A stretch of 64,000 nt of DNA from Rhodoferax lithotrophicus (GCF_019973615.1 NZ_AP024238.1:372001-436000); one strand, 5' to 3'; shown: positions 18,740 through 27,296, numbered from the stretch's first letter. Translations and numbers: made by a program. The notes: generated by a model not told the origin, from the sequence alone.

Positions 18740-18958
18740 ATGGCTGTGGCACTCAAGTTATCGGACGAATTGGTAGAAGATGCCAAGGCTACGGCGGCGG
18801 CGGAGCACCGGTCTGTGCCCAAGCAGATTGAGTACTGGGCACGCATTGGCAAGTGCGTTCTGGAGAATCCAGACATGCCCCTGCGCCTGATTCAGGACAC
18901 CATGCTGTCGCTGGAAGAGACCAAGGCCGGACAGGCCAAGCCCTACGTGTTTGGGTGA
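18740..18958 (+). CDS. ParD-like antitoxin
   Basis: This 72-aa protein begins MAVALKLSDELVEDA and contains HRSVPKQIEYWARIGK, the pattern of ParD-like ribbon-helix-helix antitoxins. GAGGGG lies just upstream of the ATG. The next gene starts three bases after its stop and encodes a RelE-like protein, so the two form a type II toxin-antitoxin pair. Confidence 0.8.
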   Translation: MAVALKLSDELVEDAKATAAAEHRSVPKQIEYWARIGKCVLENPDMPLRLIQDTMLSLEETKAGQAKPYVFG

Positions 18959-18961
18959 CCG

Positions 18962-19252
18962 GTGGTGGTTTTGTTGGTCACGGCAACCCCGTCATTTGCG
19001 CGCGTTGCCAAGAAGTTGCACGCCAAAGACAAAAAAGTGCTGGACGCGGCGGTCAAGTCTGTCGCCGCCAACCATGCGTTGGGCGTGGAGAAGCGTGGTG
19101 ACTTGGCCGACGTGTTTGTTTACAAGTTCAAACTCAATGCGCAGGAAACGCTGTTGGCGTATAGCTTGCGACCCGATAAAACCAGTCCGACCGAACTGGT
19201 GCTACTGGCTGTCGGCCCGCATGAAAATTTTTATGCGCAGCTGAAACGGTAG
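18962..19252 (+). CDS. RelE/ParE-like toxin
   Basis: This 96-aa protein starts at GTG. Its central and C-terminal pattern (GDLADVFVYKF, then LLAYSL, then LVLLAVGPHENFYAQLK) matches RelE/ParE-superfamily toxins, which cleave mRNA at the ribosome or inhibit gyrase. Which activity applies cannot be told. It follows the antitoxin gene by three bases. The surrounding genes belong to the exosortase locus and CreBC. Confidence 0.78.
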   Translation: MVVLLVTATPSFARVAKKLHAKDKKVLDAAVKSVAANHALGVEKRGDLADVFVYKFKLNAQETLLAYSLRPDKTSPTELVLLAVGPHENFYAQLKR

Positions 19253-19328
19253 TGGCCCGTTGTGTTGGTGGCTTCGGGAGGCTTGGTGGTCTATTTTGCC
19301 TGTGGCCAACGTTTCTTCTTGGCTGCAT

Positions 19329-19345
19329 GCTATTTAATAAATAGC
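19329..19345. repeat. perfect AGCTAT-type palindrome between convergent genes
   Basis: GCTATTT-AAT-AAATAGC, a short perfect palindrome related to the dispersed AGCTAT repeats. It lies between the toxin gene and the 3' end of creC and could help terminate both transcripts. Confidence 0.45.
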
Positions 19346-19357
19346 AATCGATGTGGT

Positions 19358-20824
19358 TCAAGCCGGTGCCACACGTAACCACAGCGTGGCCAGCGCACCG
19401 CTTCCTTCGGCTTCTGGCCGGTTGCCCAGCTCCACCCGCCCGCGGTGCAGGGCGGTGATTTCTTTGACAAAACTCAGGCCCAGGCCGGTGCTTTTTTTCT
19501 TGGAGTGCGGGCGCACCAGGGAGTAAAACTTCTCAAACACCTTGTCTTGCGCATAGGCCGGAATGCCGGGGCCCTGGTCACACACGGTGATGCAGGCCCA
19601 GTGCTTGTCCAGGCGCAGGCCCAGCTCAATCAAGCCACCTTCAGGCGAAAAATCCAGCGCGTTGTCCAGCAGGTTGCTCACCGCCCGGCGCAGCAAAAAC
19701 GGGTCGGCCTCTACCGTGGCATCACTCTGCGCCTGCACCGTCAGGCGAATGCGGCGCTGGGCGGCCACACCTTCTGAGGCGTGGGCCAACTCTTCCAGCA
19801 GGGGCCGCAGGGCCACGCGCTGCACCTTGTCGAGCACGCGGCGGGTTTCCAGCGCGGTGAGTTCCATCATGCGGTCCACCATCTCCTGGATGCGCTGGGT
19901 TTCGCGCTGGATGTTGCCCAGAAACTGCTGGCGCTGGGCTTCTTCCATCGGCTCTTCCAGCAGCTCCGCCGCGCCGCGAATGGCCGACAGCGGGCTTTTG
20001 ACCTCGTGCGTCAGGGTCTGCACATAGTCGGCCACGTAGTTGCGCCCGGCCAGGGCATCGCGCATTTCGTCATAGGCGGCGCGCACCAGGTCCCAGGCAC
20101 GGCGCAGCAGTCGCATGGGGTGAAAGCCCTGCTGCGCTTTGACGTAGTGCGCGTAGTCCGAGATCAGGCCGAACGGCCGCACCAGCCACACCGAAATGGT
20201 GACGGCCAACACCAGTACCGCCAGCACCGAGAGAAAGCCCACGTACAGCGTGCGGCTGCGCGCGGCCACTACAAACTGGCCAAAACTCTGCACCGGCTTA
20301 CCCACCGTCAGCGTGCCAATGATCTCGCCACTGCCCGTGCCCTGGGTACCGCTGACCCAGCGCACGGGGGCGGCCACGTACATGACGGCAGAGTTGGCAT
20401 CGCCGGGAATGTCGAGCGAGGTGCGGGCTCCGTACTCACCTTGCAGCGCCAGGCGCACGTCGCGCCATTGAGAAAAATCTTTGCCAACGGATTGACCGGT
20501 GGAATCAAACACCACGGTGCCATTGCGGTCGGTCACATAGGCACGTAGCTCGACCCGGGTTTTTTTGACGCTGAAAATCTGCACCTCAAATTCACGCGCA
20601 TAGGCGGCCTTGAACAGCGTCTCCAGGTGGCTGGGGTCGATGACCCCGTCACGCACATCCTGCTCGACCAGCGTGGCCAGCAGTTGCGAGGTTTCCACCA
20701 GCGACTCTTCTGCCGACTCGCGGTAGCGCGGGTCCAGGTCAGACACCACGCGGTACAACACAAACGCGATGCCCACCGCATAGATCAGCAGCAGGCCAAG
20801 GAATATTCTGCTTCTCTTGCTCAT
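19358..20824 (-). CDS. creC: two-component sensor histidine kinase CreC
   Basis: This 488-aa inner-membrane kinase has membrane segments near residues 7-26 and 193-215 flanking a periplasmic domain of about 165 residues. A HAMP-like linker, HisKA and HATPase domains follow. The phospho-acceptor is H273 in LTHEVKSPLS; the ATPase domain has NLLDNA, DQGPGIP and GLGLSFVKE. The N-terminus (VVSDLDPRYRESAEESLVE) is distinctive of CreC. It lies 47 bases downstream of creB. No creA or creD is adjacent. Confidence 0.93.
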   Translation of the reverse strand: MSKRSRIFLGLLLIYAVGIAFVLYRVVSDLDPRYRESAEESLVETSQLLATLVEQDVRDGVIDPSHLETLFKAAYAREFEVQIFSVKKTRVELRAYVTDRNGTVVFDSTGQSVGKDFSQWRDVRLALQGEYGARTSLDIPGDANSAVMYVAAPVRWVSGTQGTGSGEIIGTLTVGKPVQSFGQFVVAARSRTLYVGFLSVLAVLVLAVTISVWLVRPFGLISDYAHYVKAQQGFHPMRLLRRAWDLVRAAYDEMRDALAGRNYVADYVQTLTHEVKSPLSAIRGAAELLEEPMEEAQRQQFLGNIQRETQRIQEMVDRMMELTALETRRVLDKVQRVALRPLLEELAHASEGVAAQRRIRLTVQAQSDATVEADPFLLRRAVSNLLDNALDFSPEGGLIELGLRLDKHWACITVCDQGPGIPAYAQDKVFEKFYSLVRPHSKKKSTGLGLSFVKEITALHRGRVELGNRPEAEGSGALATLWLRVAPA

Positions 20825-20871
20825 TTAAGCATAGTGTCTTGGGGTGGTCTGGTGGCGTTTGATTCGTGTTT

Positions 20872-21630
20872 TCACGAGATGCTCTCTGGAAGCGATTCAC
20901 TCAAGGCGTAGCCGGTGCCACGCAGGGTGCGGATCGGTTCCAGCGCCGGGGCTACCAGCTTGAGCTTGGCGCGCAGGGTTTTGATGTGCGCGTCCACCGT
21001 GCGGTCAAAGCTGTCGTTGTCGCCTCCCCAGACGGTGAGCAGCAACTCGTCGCGGGTGAACACTCGTCCGGGTTTTTGCACCAGCAGGCGCAGCACGCCG
21101 TACTCAAACCGCGAGAGCTCCAGCAAACGACCATAAAAACGGATTTGGCGGCGCTCTTCGTCCAGCAGCCAGATAGCCGGGGCGCTGGCCGCAGGCGGTG
21201 TCACCGGGGGCGGAGCCACGGGCGCAGAGGCTGCAATGGCACCGTTCAAGCGGTTGCTGCGACGCAGAATGGTGCGCACCCGGGCCACCAGTTCACGTGG
21301 CGAAAACGGTTTGGCAATGTAGTCGTCCGCGCCCAGCTCCAGACCGACCACGCGGTCGATCTCGTCGCTACGAGCAGTCAAAAACACCATAGGCACCAGG
21401 TTGCCGCCAGGCAGGGCCTGCAGGCGGCGAAACAGCTCAAAGCCGTTCAGGTCAGGCAGGCCCACGTCCAGCACCGCCAGCGCAGGCGGCTCGGCCTGGA
21501 ACTGGCGGATGGCTTCTTCTGCCGTGCTGCACCACACCGGCGTAAAACCATCCGTGGTCAGTACGTATTGCAGGGTGTCGGCAATGCCGGATTCGTCTTC
21601 CACCAAAAGGATGCGGGGTTTGAGTGCCAT
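20872..21630 (-). CDS. creB: two-component response regulator CreB
   Basis: This 252-aa OmpR-family regulator has a receiver domain with phospho-acceptor D55 (LDVGLPD), acidic E11/D12, and K near 105 in the IAKPFSP motif. A proline- and alanine-rich linker (about 130-150) precedes the winged-helix DNA-binding domain. The start at 21630 gives the typical MALKPRILLVEDE. With CreC it would sense a cell-envelope or metabolic signal. Its closeness to the exosortase locus may be functional, as TCS pairs accompany dedicated sortase systems. Confidence 0.93.
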   Translation of the reverse strand: MALKPRILLVEDESGIADTLQYVLTTDGFTPVWCSTAEEAIRQFQAEPPALAVLDVGLPDLNGFELFRRLQALPGGNLVPMVFLTARSDEIDRVVGLELGADDYIAKPFSPRELVARVRTILRRSNRLNGAIAASAPVAPPPVTPPAASAPAIWLLDEERRQIRFYGRLLELSRFEYGVLRLLVQKPGRVFTRDELLLTVWGGDNDSFDRTVDAHIKTLRAKLKLVAPALEPIRTLRGTGYALSESLPESIS

Positions 21631-21768
21631 GGACGTTATGGTAATGATGTTCTTAGGGTATTTGCCATGGTGTTGGGTGACAGTCATCGGGTTCAAAAAA
21701 GCTCTCTTGTTGATAGCGTTCTGCGCCTATAGACTCTGTGCTGGCCATCATTTTTATTCGGAGATTTC

Positions 21769-22521
21769 ATGGGCATCATCACGCAGTCTTATCTGGCATC
21801 CTTCTGGTCTGTCCCTATGATGGAAGTCAATCTGCTGGTCTTCATGAATTTGCTGGGAGCCTTGTTGCTGGGTTTGCTGGTGGGGTATGAACGTTCCTAC
21901 CACGGGCGGGCGGCAGGTATGCGTACCTATGGCATTGTTTGCATGGCCTCGGCAGCGCTGACCGTGTTTGCCGGATACCCTGGATTCTGGTGGGGCGGCT
22001 CGGGTCACGGTGCCATACCCGTTGACCCGACGCGGGTGGTGCAGGGCATCGTGACCGGGGTGGGCTTTCTGGGGGCCGGGGTCATCATGAAGGAGGGGCT
22101 CAACATCAGTGGCCTGACCACGGCAGCTTCCATTTGGGCTTCGTCGGCGATTGGTGTGCTGGTGGGGATCGGATTTTTTGGTGCAGCTATTTTGCTGACG
22201 GTCTTGTCCGCCTCGTTGATGATGTGGGGCCCCAAGTTGGAAGCTAGGCTACCGTCGCGCCGGGCCATGGGGGTTGTGCTGGAGTTTTCTGCAGAATTTG
22301 AACCGGATGAAGTGATTTTTAAAAATACGGTGGCGCAATGGGGCTACATGGTGGCAGAGGGTTCGCTAAATATCTCCAGCAAAGGGCAGATCATCCAGTG
22401 GAGCTTTGTCATGGTTGCCCTCAAGAGCCAGTCGGCCCCCAGTTCGTTGTTTGAACTCTCGCGTCATTTGCGTGAGTTGGACGGTGTTGAAGGGCTTCAA
22501 ATCAGTCATGCACGCAATTGA
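21769..22521 (+). CDS. MgtC/SapB family membrane protein
   Basis: This 250-aa protein has four or five N-terminal hydrophobic segments. It shows family signatures LLLGLLVGYERSYHGRAAGMRTY and VQGIVTGVGFLGAGVIMKEG, split here to their key residues GYER, GRAAGMRT and GFLGAG. A soluble C-terminal ACT-like region of about 85 residues follows. MgtC relatives affect magnesium homeostasis and F-ATPase control. GGAGA precedes the ATG. It is divergent from creB. Confidence 0.9.
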   Translation: MGIITQSYLASFWSVPMMEVNLLVFMNLLGALLLGLLVGYERSYHGRAAGMRTYGIVCMASAALTVFAGYPGFWWGGSGHGAIPVDPTRVVQGIVTGVGFLGAGVIMKEGLNISGLTTAASIWASSAIGVLVGIGFFGAAILLTVLSASLMMWGPKLEARLPSRRAMGVVLEFSAEFEPDEVIFKNTVAQWGYMVAEGSLNISSKGQIIQWSFVMVALKSQSAPSSLFELSRHLRELDGVEGLQISHARN

Positions 22522-22571
22522 GGGCACAGACAGCGAAAATCTACCACTTGTTCAATCCCTACCTTTATTTC

Positions 22572-23015
22572 ATGAAACCAATGCTGAAAATCGCTCTTGT
22601 TGCCTTTGCGCTGAACCTGGGCCATGCCTGGGCGGCTGATGCCACGCTGGATGCCGCCGCCAAAGAGGCCGGTGCGGTGGTGACGAGCAGCGGCTTGGTT
22701 TATCGATCTCTCAAAGATGGCGCGGGTGACAGCCCCAAAGCCAGCGACCGGGTCAAGGTGAACTACCGGGGGACTTTCCCGGATGGCCGCGAGTTTGACA
22801 GTTCGTACAAACGTAATCAGGCCATTGAGTTTGGGTTAAATCAAGTCATCAAGTGCTGGACCGAGGGTGTGCAGCGTATGAAAGTGGGTGGCAAAGCCAA
22901 GCTGACTTGTCCGGCTGCCATGGCCTACGGCGAGCGGGGTGCTGGTGGCGGACTGATCCCCCCCAATGCCACGCTGCTGTTTGAGGTGGAGTTGCTGGGC
23001 ATTAACGGTAAATAA
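22572..23015 (+). CDS. FKBP-type peptidyl-prolyl isomerase, exported
   Basis: This encodes 147 aa from ATG 22572 (22581 is an alternative). An N-terminal signal peptide ending near AWAAD suggests periplasmic location. The FKBP domain spans about 45-145, with VKVNYRGTFPDGREFDSS, GVQRMKVGGKAKLT and PAAMAYGERGAGG conserved. These enzymes speed cis-trans proline isomerisation in folding proteins. The active-site tyrosine and the GxxIPPNATLLFEVEL end are intact. No strong ribosome site is seen. Confidence 0.92.
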   Translation: MKPMLKIALVAFALNLGHAWAADATLDAAAKEAGAVVTSSGLVYRSLKDGAGDSPKASDRVKVNYRGTFPDGREFDSSYKRNQAIEFGLNQVIKCWTEGVQRMKVGGKAKLTCPAAMAYGERGAGGGLIPPNATLLFEVELLGINGK

Positions 23016-23075
23016 GGTCGGGCATTCACCATAGACATGGCTATTCTCAAGCGCAGGAAAGGATCAAAAAAATCG

Positions 23076-23103
23076 CTTGAAAAGCGCTGGGGCAACCGCA
23101 TCT
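23076..23103 (+). promoter_or_regulatory. sigma-32 type heat-shock promoter of hsp20
   Basis: CTTGAAA (23076-23082), 13-base spacer, then CCGCATCT (23096-23103): one mismatch to the sigma-32 -10 consensus CCCCATNT. It is about 73 bases upstream of the hsp20 start and has the same spacer as the htpG promoter. Confidence 0.75.
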
Positions 23104-23115
23104 TCTATGCAGAAG

Positions 23116-23140
23116 GTTCACAGTCATGGGGGCTGTGAAC
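23116..23140 (+). promoter_or_regulatory. hairpin in the hsp20 5' leader
   Basis: A perfect 8-bp inverted repeat, GTTCACAG (23116-23123) and CTGTGAAC (23133-23140), with a 9-base loop, falls in the predicted 5' untranslated leader. Small heat-shock genes often carry RNA thermometers, but this stem does not include the AGGAGG ribosome site at 23166-23171. Confidence 0.4.
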
Positions 23141-23176
23141 TGCTCACTTGACTCACTGTACTGATAGGAGGCTCGT

Positions 23177-23608
23177 ATGAATGCACTGATGACGCGCGGC
23201 GGTCTGTTTGATGACTTCTTCCGCGATATCGCCCCAGGTTTTTACGTCAAACCCTTGCACGGGGATGGTCTGCCCAACCCGTCGCAGATCAAGGTGGACG
23301 TGAAAGAAAACGGTGATTCCTACATCATTCACGCTGAGATTCCTGGGGTGCCCAAAGACGACATCCATGTGGCTGTCGATGGCAATGTCGTGACCTTGCG
23401 CGCCGAGGTCAAGCAGCTAGACAGTACCAGCGAAGATGAGAAAACCTTGCGCAGTGAACGCTATTACGGTGCGGTGTCGCGCAGCTTCCAGTTGGCTATG
23501 GATATTGACCAGTCACAAGCCAAAGCCAAATACGACAACGGTGTGTTGACCCTGACGCTGCCGAAAAAACAAGCCCAGAGCGGTTCGCAACGTTTGACGA
23601 TCGAATAA
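23177..23608 (+). CDS. small heat-shock protein Hsp20 (alpha-crystallin family)
   Basis: This 143-aa ATP-independent holdase has an alpha-crystallin domain at about 38-130. The strands IKVDVKENGDSYIIHAEIPG and the closing AKYDNGVLTLTLPKK, with the conserved GVL motif, are clear. A strong AGGAGG ribosome site lies six bases from the ATG. The heat-shock promoter upstream indicates induction together with htpG. Confidence 0.95.
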   Translation: MNALMTRGGLFDDFFRDIAPGFYVKPLHGDGLPNPSQIKVDVKENGDSYIIHAEIPGVPKDDIHVAVDGNVVTLRAEVKQLDSTSEDEKTLRSERYYGAVSRSFQLAMDIDQSQAKAKYDNGVLTLTLPKKQAQSGSQRLTIE

Positions 23609-23683
23609 GCTGGTTTCGACAGCCGGGGTGCGCACAGGCCTTGATGCGTGAGCCATTGCAGGCAAGTGTCGTAAGGTGTCTAT

Positions 23684-24760
23684 TTAAACCACCAGCGGTG
23701 CTTCTTGCATGGCTTCGATTTGTTCTTCCAGCATTTGTACCTGACCTTGCCAGTAGTCGCTGGTGCCAAACCATGGAAAGTTGATGGCAAAAATGGGGTC
23801 ATCCCAGCGTCTGGCCAGCCAGGCGCTGTAATGCAGCAGGCGCAAGGTGCGCAGGGGCTCAATCAAGGCCAGTTCGCGTCGGTCAAAGGGGCGGAATTGC
23901 TCATAGCCATCTACCAGCAGCCCTAGTTGACGTGTTTGCTGTGCACGGTCACCGCTGAGCAACATCCAGAGGTCTTGCACTGCTGGGCCGCTTCGGGCAT
24001 CGTCCATGTCCACAAAATGGGGGCCTGGCAGGTCGTTTGCAGGCCGATCCAGCGGAGTCCACAAAATATTGCCCGGATGGCAGTCGCCATGCAGGCGGAT
24101 GTGCGCGATGGCAGATTCTTGCGGATCTTCATCCGGGAAGTGGATTTGTGAATCTTTTTGACCTCTGGTGCTTGTCAGACTTGCGTAGGTAGCTATCAAA
24201 TCAAGTGCATTTTGAGAGGCTCTCTCCCATGCCGATTGGACATCCAGCGGTACCCGGTCATGGGCCAGCAACCAGTCGCGCGAGGTGATGCCAAAGCTCA
24301 CCAGATCCAGTGCTGGCCGGTGTACAAAGGCTCGCGCCGCACCTACGGTATGAATACGCGCCAAAAAGCGGCCAATCCACTCCAGTACCTCGCCATCATC
24401 AAGCTCGGGTTGGCGGCCACCGCGCCAGGGGCTGACGCTGAAGTCGAACCCGGCAAAGTGGTGCAACGTATGACCCTGCAGGCAGATCGGTGCCACTACC
24501 GGGATTTCTGCCGCAACCAGTTCGCTGGAGAACGTATGTTCTTCCAGAATTTGCGCCTGTGTCCACCGCTGGGGCCGGTAAAACTTGGCCACCACCACCG
24601 AGCCGTCTTCCAGGTATGCCTGATAGACCCGGTTTTCATACGAGCTCAAAGCCATTTGGCGACCATCACCAAATAGTCCTACGCTGGCCAAGGCATCCAT
24701 CACTACATCAGGAGTGAGTGCCTGGTAGGGGTGATCCGCGCTGGTTCGAGGGTCATGCAT
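23684..24760 (-). CDS. srkA: serine/threonine protein kinase SrkA (RdoA/YihE)
   Basis: This 358-aa kinase has the aminoglycoside-phosphotransferase-like fold. YihE-type kinases protect cells from stress-induced death. The catalytic loop HGDCHPGN and the metal-binding DMDDARSG are intact, and the N-terminal lobe SYENRVYQ and VVAKFYRP match the family. Start ATG 24760 gives MHDPRTS; it overlaps the 3' end of the GspE-like gene. Unusually, about 17-20 residues just before the catalytic loop (ALDLIATYASLTSTRGQ) are encoded by a copy of a dispersed intergenic repeat that has stayed in frame. Confidence 0.93.
   Translation of the reverse strand: MHDPRTSADHPYQALTPDVVMDALASVGLFGDGRQMALSSYENRVYQAYLEDGSVVVAKFYRPQRWTQAQILEEHTFSSELVAAEIPVVAPICLQGHTLHHFAGFDFSVSPWRGGRQPELDDGEVLEWIGRFLARIHTVGAARAFVHRPALDLVSFGITSRDWLLAHDRVPLDVQSAWERASQNALDLIATYASLTSTRGQKDSQIHFPDEDPQESAIAHIRLHGDCHPGNILWTPLDRPANDLPGPHFVDMDDARSGPAVQDLWMLLSGDRAQQTRQLGLLVDGYEQFRPFDRRELALIEPLRTLRLLHYSAWLARRWDDPIFAINFPWFGTSDYWQGQVQMLEEQIEAMQEAPLVV
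24160..24209 (-). repeat. dispersed repeat (family B) inside the srkA coding sequence
   Basis: Read on the minus strand, the segment CTTGATTTGATAGCTACCTA and the following ACGCAAG, ACAAGC and AGAGG blocks match the family B repeat copies at 54930-54982 and 57309-57371. It lies wholly within srkA and preserves the frame. Confidence 0.65.
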
Positions 24761-27296
24761 TGCTGTTGGCCCGAATTTCTTCAATACTGGTCAGCCCGGC
24801 CAGCACTTTGGCAATGCCGTCCTGGCGCAAGGTGCGAAATACACCAGAGTGAAAGGCGGCGTGTTGAATTTCTTCAGACCGTGCGCCGGTTTGGATCAGA
24901 CGGCGTACCTCGGGTGTGACACGCAGCAACTCATGCAAGCCTACCCGGCCAGACATGCCGGTTCCCAGGCAATGGCTGCAGCCGGGTGCCTGGTAGTGAC
25001 TGAGCCAGCCCTTTTGGCCGTATTGCGCCATCCATTGCGCCAGCACCGTTTCATGCGTGGGGCGATTGTCTTGCGGGAATGCGTGCAAGTAATCCGCCAC
25101 CCATTCGTCAATGGTTTCCTGTGAAGCAGGTTGTACGGTACGGCATTCATTACAAAAGCGTCGTGCCAGACGCTGTGCCAACACGGCCAGCAAGGAGTCG
25201 GCAAAGTTGAATGGATCCATGCCCATGTCGATCAGTCGGGTGACGGTTTCTGCCGCACTGTTGGTGTGCAAAGTAGATAGCACCAGGTGACCGGTTAGTG
25301 AGGCTTCAATGGCAATTTGGGCGGTTTCAGCATCGCGGATTTCACCCACCATGATGATGTCGGGATCGGCTCGCAAGAATGAGCGCAGGGCTTTGGCAAA
25401 AGTCCAGTCAATTTTGGGGTTGACCTGTACCTGGCGCAAATCGGGCTGGGTGATTTCAACCGGGTCTTCAGCTGTCCAGATTTTGCGCTCGGGGGTGTTC
25501 AGGAACCCCAGTACAGAGTGCAGTGTGGTGGTTTTGCCTGAACCGGTGGGGCCAACACACAGCACCATGCCATAAGGGCGGCTGATAGACTGGGTGAGTT
25601 GCTCCAGGTTGTCCGGGGATAAGCCGAGTTTTTCCATCGGAATCGGTTTGGCCGATGAAAGCAGGCGCATCACCACGTCTTCCAGGTTGTTGGAGGTCGG
25701 GATGGTGGCAATGCGCAGTTCCAGCCGGTGGCGCGGTGAAAACTTGCTGAAGTCGATTTTGCCGTCTTGTGGCTTGCGTCGCTCAGAAATGTCCAGATCG
25801 GCCATGATTTTCAGGCGGGCCACCAACGCGGCGCGGTAGGTGTGCGGCAGCTCCAGGTAGGGAGATAACAAACCGTCTTTGCGAAAGCGGATGCGCACTT
25901 TGGCGCGCTTGGGTTGGGACTCCACATGAATGTCTGACACCCCGCGGGCATGGGCTTCGATGATCATGGTGTTGATCAGGCGCACCAGCGTGTTGTCAGA
26001 CTGGGCAATTTGCTGACCATCATCCGGTTCCTCTTCGATGCCGCTGTCTTGCATTTGCATCGTCTCCAGCAGTTGGGTACCGCTGGCTTGGTGCTGGTCG
26101 TCATTCGTCTGCGCGAGCATGTCGTTATCAGTAGGCCAGGCAACGACACCAAGCTCTTCATAGGCCGTTTTGAGGGTGTTGGCGATTTGCATCTCATCGC
26201 CCAGGGTGGCGATCACCCGCCCTTGTGCCATGAACTCAAGCTCTTCGAGCATCTTGCGTTGAGTTGGGTCAACTGCGGCCACCACCAGCAGCTTGTCACG
26301 CCACAGCAGTGGCATGACCTTGAGACGCTGCGCCGTGTTGGCAGATATTTTTTTCAAGGCCTCTGGATCAACTGGGAACTTTGTCACGTCCACCACGGGG
26401 TAGCCCATCTTGCGTGCCAGCGCGATGTTCAGGTCGGCACGGGTCAAAAAGCCCATGTTGACCAGCAATTGCCCCAGCGGCACCGAGCGTTCTGTTTTTT
26501 GTTTTTCAAGCGCTTGCTTGAGCTGGGTTTCGTCGATATAGCCCAATCGGGTCAAAGCTTCACCCACACGGATCATGGGCATTTTGGACTGCTGATCCAG
26601 CGCCAGCATCAGTTGCTCTGGCGACACCACGGCGTTATCTACCAGATAGTCGCCCAGCTTGCGTTTTCTTAAATTGTCCTGTTCGGTGGCCGCATCTTCC
26701 ACTTGCTGGGATGTCACTACCTTTTGTTCCACCAGCATTTGGCCAATGTGGTCACCCAAGGTGACCTTTGTAAAGGCATCGCGTGGCACAAACACCCGTT
26801 CAACCGAGCCATGGGCATCCAGTGGGGTGAACAAAAACAGACCATAGTGGGTTTCGACATACCCCACCGTCTGCCCCGTAGCTGTGCTGCCGTTTTCCAA
26901 TAACAGGTTGTATTGCACCGTGGAGCGGTAGCCCAAAATGTCTGCAAATTGTTCGGTGCTGATGATTTCCTGTGGATGAATCGGTTTTTTGAGGGTCAGT
27001 CGGCGAAACTGCGAAAAAGTCACAGGCACAGGAGTTTTGCTGTGCTCAATCTGAATCAGGATGGTTTGTTCGGCTGGTGTGACCGATACCAGGGTACAGC
27101 GCCGAATGGCACCATTCAAACCCTCAAGATCACACACTTGCGGCTCAGCCCAAGGCTTTGCCGCCGTGTAAATGGCGTAGGGCGGAGCAGGCCAGCTGAA
27201 GCTCTTGGTCTGGGTTTGATAGGGCGCTTCTTTGGGCAGTAAACTCAGAGAGCCTGTTTGCCCCTCTGTGGGGGGCAAGGAAATAGATGCAAACAC
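24753..27296 (-). CDS. GspE/PilB-type secretion ATPase with N-terminal MshEN domains
   Basis: This is an 847-aa hexameric ATPase of the type II secretion / type IV pilus family. The C-terminal motor has Walker A GPTGSGKTTT near residue 582, an AEDPVEI Asp box and GEIRDAETAQIA. Two CxxC pairs (CNEC and CSHC) form the zinc site. The N-terminal half contains T2SSE_N/MshEN-like repeats (KLGDYLVDNAVV, RVGEALTRLGYI, PLGQLLVNMGFL). Such domains bind c-di-GMP in MshE-type proteins. An extra PilZ-like region may precede them. No other pilus or secretion gene adjoins, so it is an orphan motor. srkA overlaps its 3' end. Confidence 0.93.
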   Translation of the reverse strand: MFASISLPPTEGQTGSLSLLPKEAPYQTQTKSFSWPAPPYAIYTAAKPWAEPQVCDLEGLNGAIRRCTLVSVTPAEQTILIQIEHSKTPVPVTFSQFRRLTLKKPIHPQEIISTEQFADILGYRSTVQYNLLLENGSTATGQTVGYVETHYGLFLFTPLDAHGSVERVFVPRDAFTKVTLGDHIGQMLVEQKVVTSQQVEDAATEQDNLRKRKLGDYLVDNAVVSPEQLMLALDQQSKMPMIRVGEALTRLGYIDETQLKQALEKQKTERSVPLGQLLVNMGFLTRADLNIALARKMGYPVVDVTKFPVDPEALKKISANTAQRLKVMPLLWRDKLLVVAAVDPTQRKMLEELEFMAQGRVIATLGDEMQIANTLKTAYEELGVVAWPTDNDMLAQTNDDQHQASGTQLLETMQMQDSGIEEEPDDGQQIAQSDNTLVRLINTMIIEAHARGVSDIHVESQPKRAKVRIRFRKDGLLSPYLELPHTYRAALVARLKIMADLDISERRKPQDGKIDFSKFSPRHRLELRIATIPTSNNLEDVVMRLLSSAKPIPMEKLGLSPDNLEQLTQSISRPYGMVLCVGPTGSGKTTTLHSVLGFLNTPERKIWTAEDPVEITQPDLRQVQVNPKIDWTFAKALRSFLRADPDIIMVGEIRDAETAQIAIEASLTGHLVLSTLHTNSAAETVTRLIDMGMDPFNFADSLLAVLAQRLARRFCNECRTVQPASQETIDEWVADYLHAFPQDNRPTHETVLAQWMAQYGQKGWLSHYQAPGCSHCLGTGMSGRVGLHELLRVTPEVRRLIQTGARSEEIQHAAFHSGVFRTLRQDGIAKVLAGLTSIEEIRANSNA

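Noticed and set aside
19781..20548. 255-codon open frame antisense to creC
   Set aside because: Shadow frame; the kinase motifs on the other strand are unambiguous.
25950..26672. 240-codon open frame antisense to the GspE-like gene
   Set aside because: Shadow frame, histidine-rich with no recognisable domain.
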